Source of the DNA: Cellulosilyticum sp. I15G10I2
GTDB lineage: Bacteria > Bacillota > Clostridia > Lachnospirales > Cellulosilyticaceae
Direction: 5' to 3'
DNA length: 64,000 bases
Assembly: GCF_900095725.1 (NCBI RefSeq)
Contig: NZ_FMMP01000006.1
Location: forward strand, 124,001 to 188,000
Part shown: positions 62,820 to 64,000 of the stretch, piece after piece
Layout of the letters: each line of letters starts with the position of its first letter
Position numbering within the stretch: the first letter of the stretch is position 1
Position numbers and translations under genes: made by a program
Notes under the pieces: generated by a model
Database searches by the model: none
What the model saw: the letters and a program-made list of their open reading frames with translations, nothing else
Told to the model about the DNA's origin: nothing

Positions 62820-62936
62820 CATAGATTTCGCATTTTAAAGGTTAACTTATTCAGGAACTTGTTTGATGTGAAATCATTCTGAGAAACAACTTTAATCATA
62901 TGAATAACTTAAGTTGTAAAGTTGTTTCTCTATAGG
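62820..62936 (+). repeat. Kissing-loop repeat element, copy 3
   Basis: Hairpin 1 pairs GATTTCGCAT (62824-62833) with ATGTGAAATC (62866-62875), one wobble. Hairpin 2 pairs GAGAAACAACTTT (62881-62893) with AAAGTTGTTTCTC (62918-62930). The loops carry TTATTCA (62847-62853) and TGAATAA (62901-62907). It fills the 5' leader of the next gene, ending 2 bases before its ribosome binding site. Confidence 0.88.
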
Positions 62937-62951
62937 TATGAGGAGATTCAT

Positions 62952-64000
62952 ATGGTAATTAAAGAAATCATTATAAAAACCCTTAAACAAGCTTTAGAAA
63001 TGATTATCATAATAGGTATCGCAACGTTTAATTTGGATACTGTATTTAAACAATCAATATGGATTAATCTTTGTACAGCGCTTATGATCTTATCAAGTAT
63101 GTCGGGATTATTTGTAGTATTCAGCCACTTAGATAACAAACAAAATAACAAAGCCAATATGATAGGTGTAGGGTATGCAGCCATTTCTGTACTGCTTATT
63201 TTAAAATTTTATCATAATGTATTTGTGCATATGCAAATACAAGGTCTTTATGCTAACGAAAAAGCACAATTTATGATAGATTTATTGGAGATTATTTGTC
63301 TTCTTGCAGGCATTAGATACGTTAGTCATATGACAAATATTAAGAAGTATATGATGCTTAGTCTGGGGATACTTATAGGGGCTATAGCAGTAAGTTACAG
63401 AGTAGACTTTTCAGAAGTTGTTTTTATAAGCGATAACTTGAAAGATATGAGTGTTATAAGTATGAGAGTATTACTGTTTATTATAACTAGCTGCGCTATG
63501 GTTTTTTGCTATAATAATGCTGATCAGCCCCATAGTACAAATGTATATAGATTTTTACTTGTTTTAGCCTTGCAGGGGATTTATCAGGGCGTTTATATAA
63601 TCTTATATCAATGGACTGATTTAGTTTATGACTCATTTTTAGCGATACTTAAAGTAATCATTTATGTCAATGTCTTTCTCTTTGTTTATCATGATACACT
63701 GCATATTATTTGGAAGAGTAAAGATAAGGACTTAAAAGGGAAGAAAAAAAAGCTGATAGAGGATACCAAACAAAAAAACATATTAATTTTGGTATCCGAG
63801 AAGCTGCAAGAGTATGTGAAACAAATTGATGAAGCTGCTCAAAATCTTCAAGAAAAAGTTGAAACAAATTATGAGGATAAAAAACTTAAGTATGTAAAGA
63901 TGATTAAACAAAATGGCTACAGGCTTGAAAAGTTAGCTCATAATATTAAGGCCCTTAACCAGATAGAAACTGGTGTACTGTTACCGTATTTTGTTCTTGT
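62952..64000 (+). CDS. Sensor histidine kinase-like membrane protein, 5' part (truncated by window end)
   Basis: The first 349 codons are visible. Residues ~1-255 contain about eight hydrophobic helices like the MASE3-type membrane sensor of clostridial kinases. They are followed by a basic linker (KSKDKDLKGKKKK) and a dimerisation-helix region. That region ends with KMIKQNGYRLEKLAHNIKALNQIETG, matching the second helix of HisKA domains (short core KQNGYRLEKL). The first helix, which should carry the phosphoacceptor in an SHELRTPL-type box, instead reads ILVSEKLQEYVKQI with no His. It may be an inactive or atypical kinase; the ATPase part is outside the window. GAGGAG lies 8 bases before the ATG. 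Confidence 0.7.
   Translation, partial: MVIKEIIIKTLKQALEMIIIIGIATFNLDTVFKQSIWINLCTALMILSSMSGLFVVFSHLDNKQNNKANMIGVGYAAISVLLILKFYHNVFVHMQIQGLYANEKAQFMIDLLEIICLLAGIRYVSHMTNIKKYMMLSLGILIGAIAVSYRVDFSEVVFISDNLKDMSVISMRVLLFIITSCAMVFCYNNADQPHSTNVYRFLLVLALQGIYQGVYIILYQWTDLVYDSFLAILKVIIYVNVFLFVYHDTLHIIWKSKDKDLKGKKKKLIEDTKQKNILILVSEKLQEYVKQIDEAAQNLQEKVETNYEDKKLKYVKMIKQNGYRLEKLAHNIKALNQIETGVLLPYFVL

Noticed and set aside
52436-62936. CRISPR array made of the repeated elements
   Set aside because: The copies are kilobases apart, differ in orientation and have no regular spacers.

Overview
The window is AT-rich chromosomal DNA with dense, short-spaced genes, strong AGGAGG-type ribosome binding sites, many GTG/TTG starts and consensus sigma-A promoters. 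Together with an S-box (SAM-I) riboswitch, copper-amine-oxidase-N-type wall proteins, HD-GYP proteins, a UPF0735 ACT protein and BMP/Nup-type nucleoside transport, this points to an anaerobic Firmicute of class Clostridia. A Lachnospirales/Cellulosilyticum-like relative is my best guess from gene flavour only. No rRNA, tRNA, CRISPR array, phage or transposase gene was seen.

Layout: 1-4.8 kb holds the end of a FapA-like gene, a tandem-GAF protein, a secreted GHL10/SH3 protein and a tail-less SSB. 5-7.3 kb has an MFS transporter and a HAD phosphatase. 7.3-10.2 kb is a SAM-riboswitch-controlled metNIQ methionine importer. 10.2-12.6 kb is an iron locus with two Fur boxes: a possible feoA remnant, fur, a small FeoB-associated Cys-rich protein, a DUF2325 protein, a flavodoxin and a DUF3793 protein, but no feoB. 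12.7-23.2 kb holds an HD-GYP protein, a GntR/FGGY-kinase/transaldolase operon, an NSS transporter, a nitrilase-fold protein without its catalytic Cys, a short MutS2-like protein, an AraC regulator and an EamA exporter. 23.3-28.6 kb has a secreted trypsin-like protease, an M32 carboxypeptidase, a Nudix hydrolase and a Gfo/Idh/MocA oxidoreductase. 28.7-31.5 kb is a MarR-controlled flavin/redox operon behind a 56-bp perfect palindrome. 31.6-38.1 kb is a divergent sugar locus: DeoR plus an orphan, degenerate ABC ATPase on the minus strand, and a complete ChvE/GguAB-type importer on the plus strand. 38.8-43.5 kb is livJHMGF for branched-chain amino acids. 43.6-48.7 kb has membrane, lipase-like, YgiQ and HD-GYP genes. 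48.8-53.8 kb is a minus-strand BMP-type nucleoside importer. 54-57 kb holds a VOC protein, a glycosyltransferase and a wall amidase. 57.3-62.7 kb is a threonine operon (ACT protein, hom, apgM-like, lysC, thrB). The window ends inside a sensor-kinase-like gene.

The most unusual feature is a family of ~115-bp intergenic elements (52.4, 61.6, 62.8 and, degenerate, 45.4 kb; a fragment at 43.5 kb). Each intact copy folds into two hairpins whose loops are complementary to each other, and base changes between copies preserve the pairing. The three intact copies sit just upstream of a ribosome binding site and occur in both orientations relative to the gene. I do not recognise this element. Other points of interest are a set of long loop-less perfect palindromes, two orphan leader/short-transcript candidates (19.15-19.4 kb and 38.5-38.7 kb), and several probable pseudo-enzymes: the nitrilase-fold protein, the orphan ABC protein and the terminal kinase-like protein.
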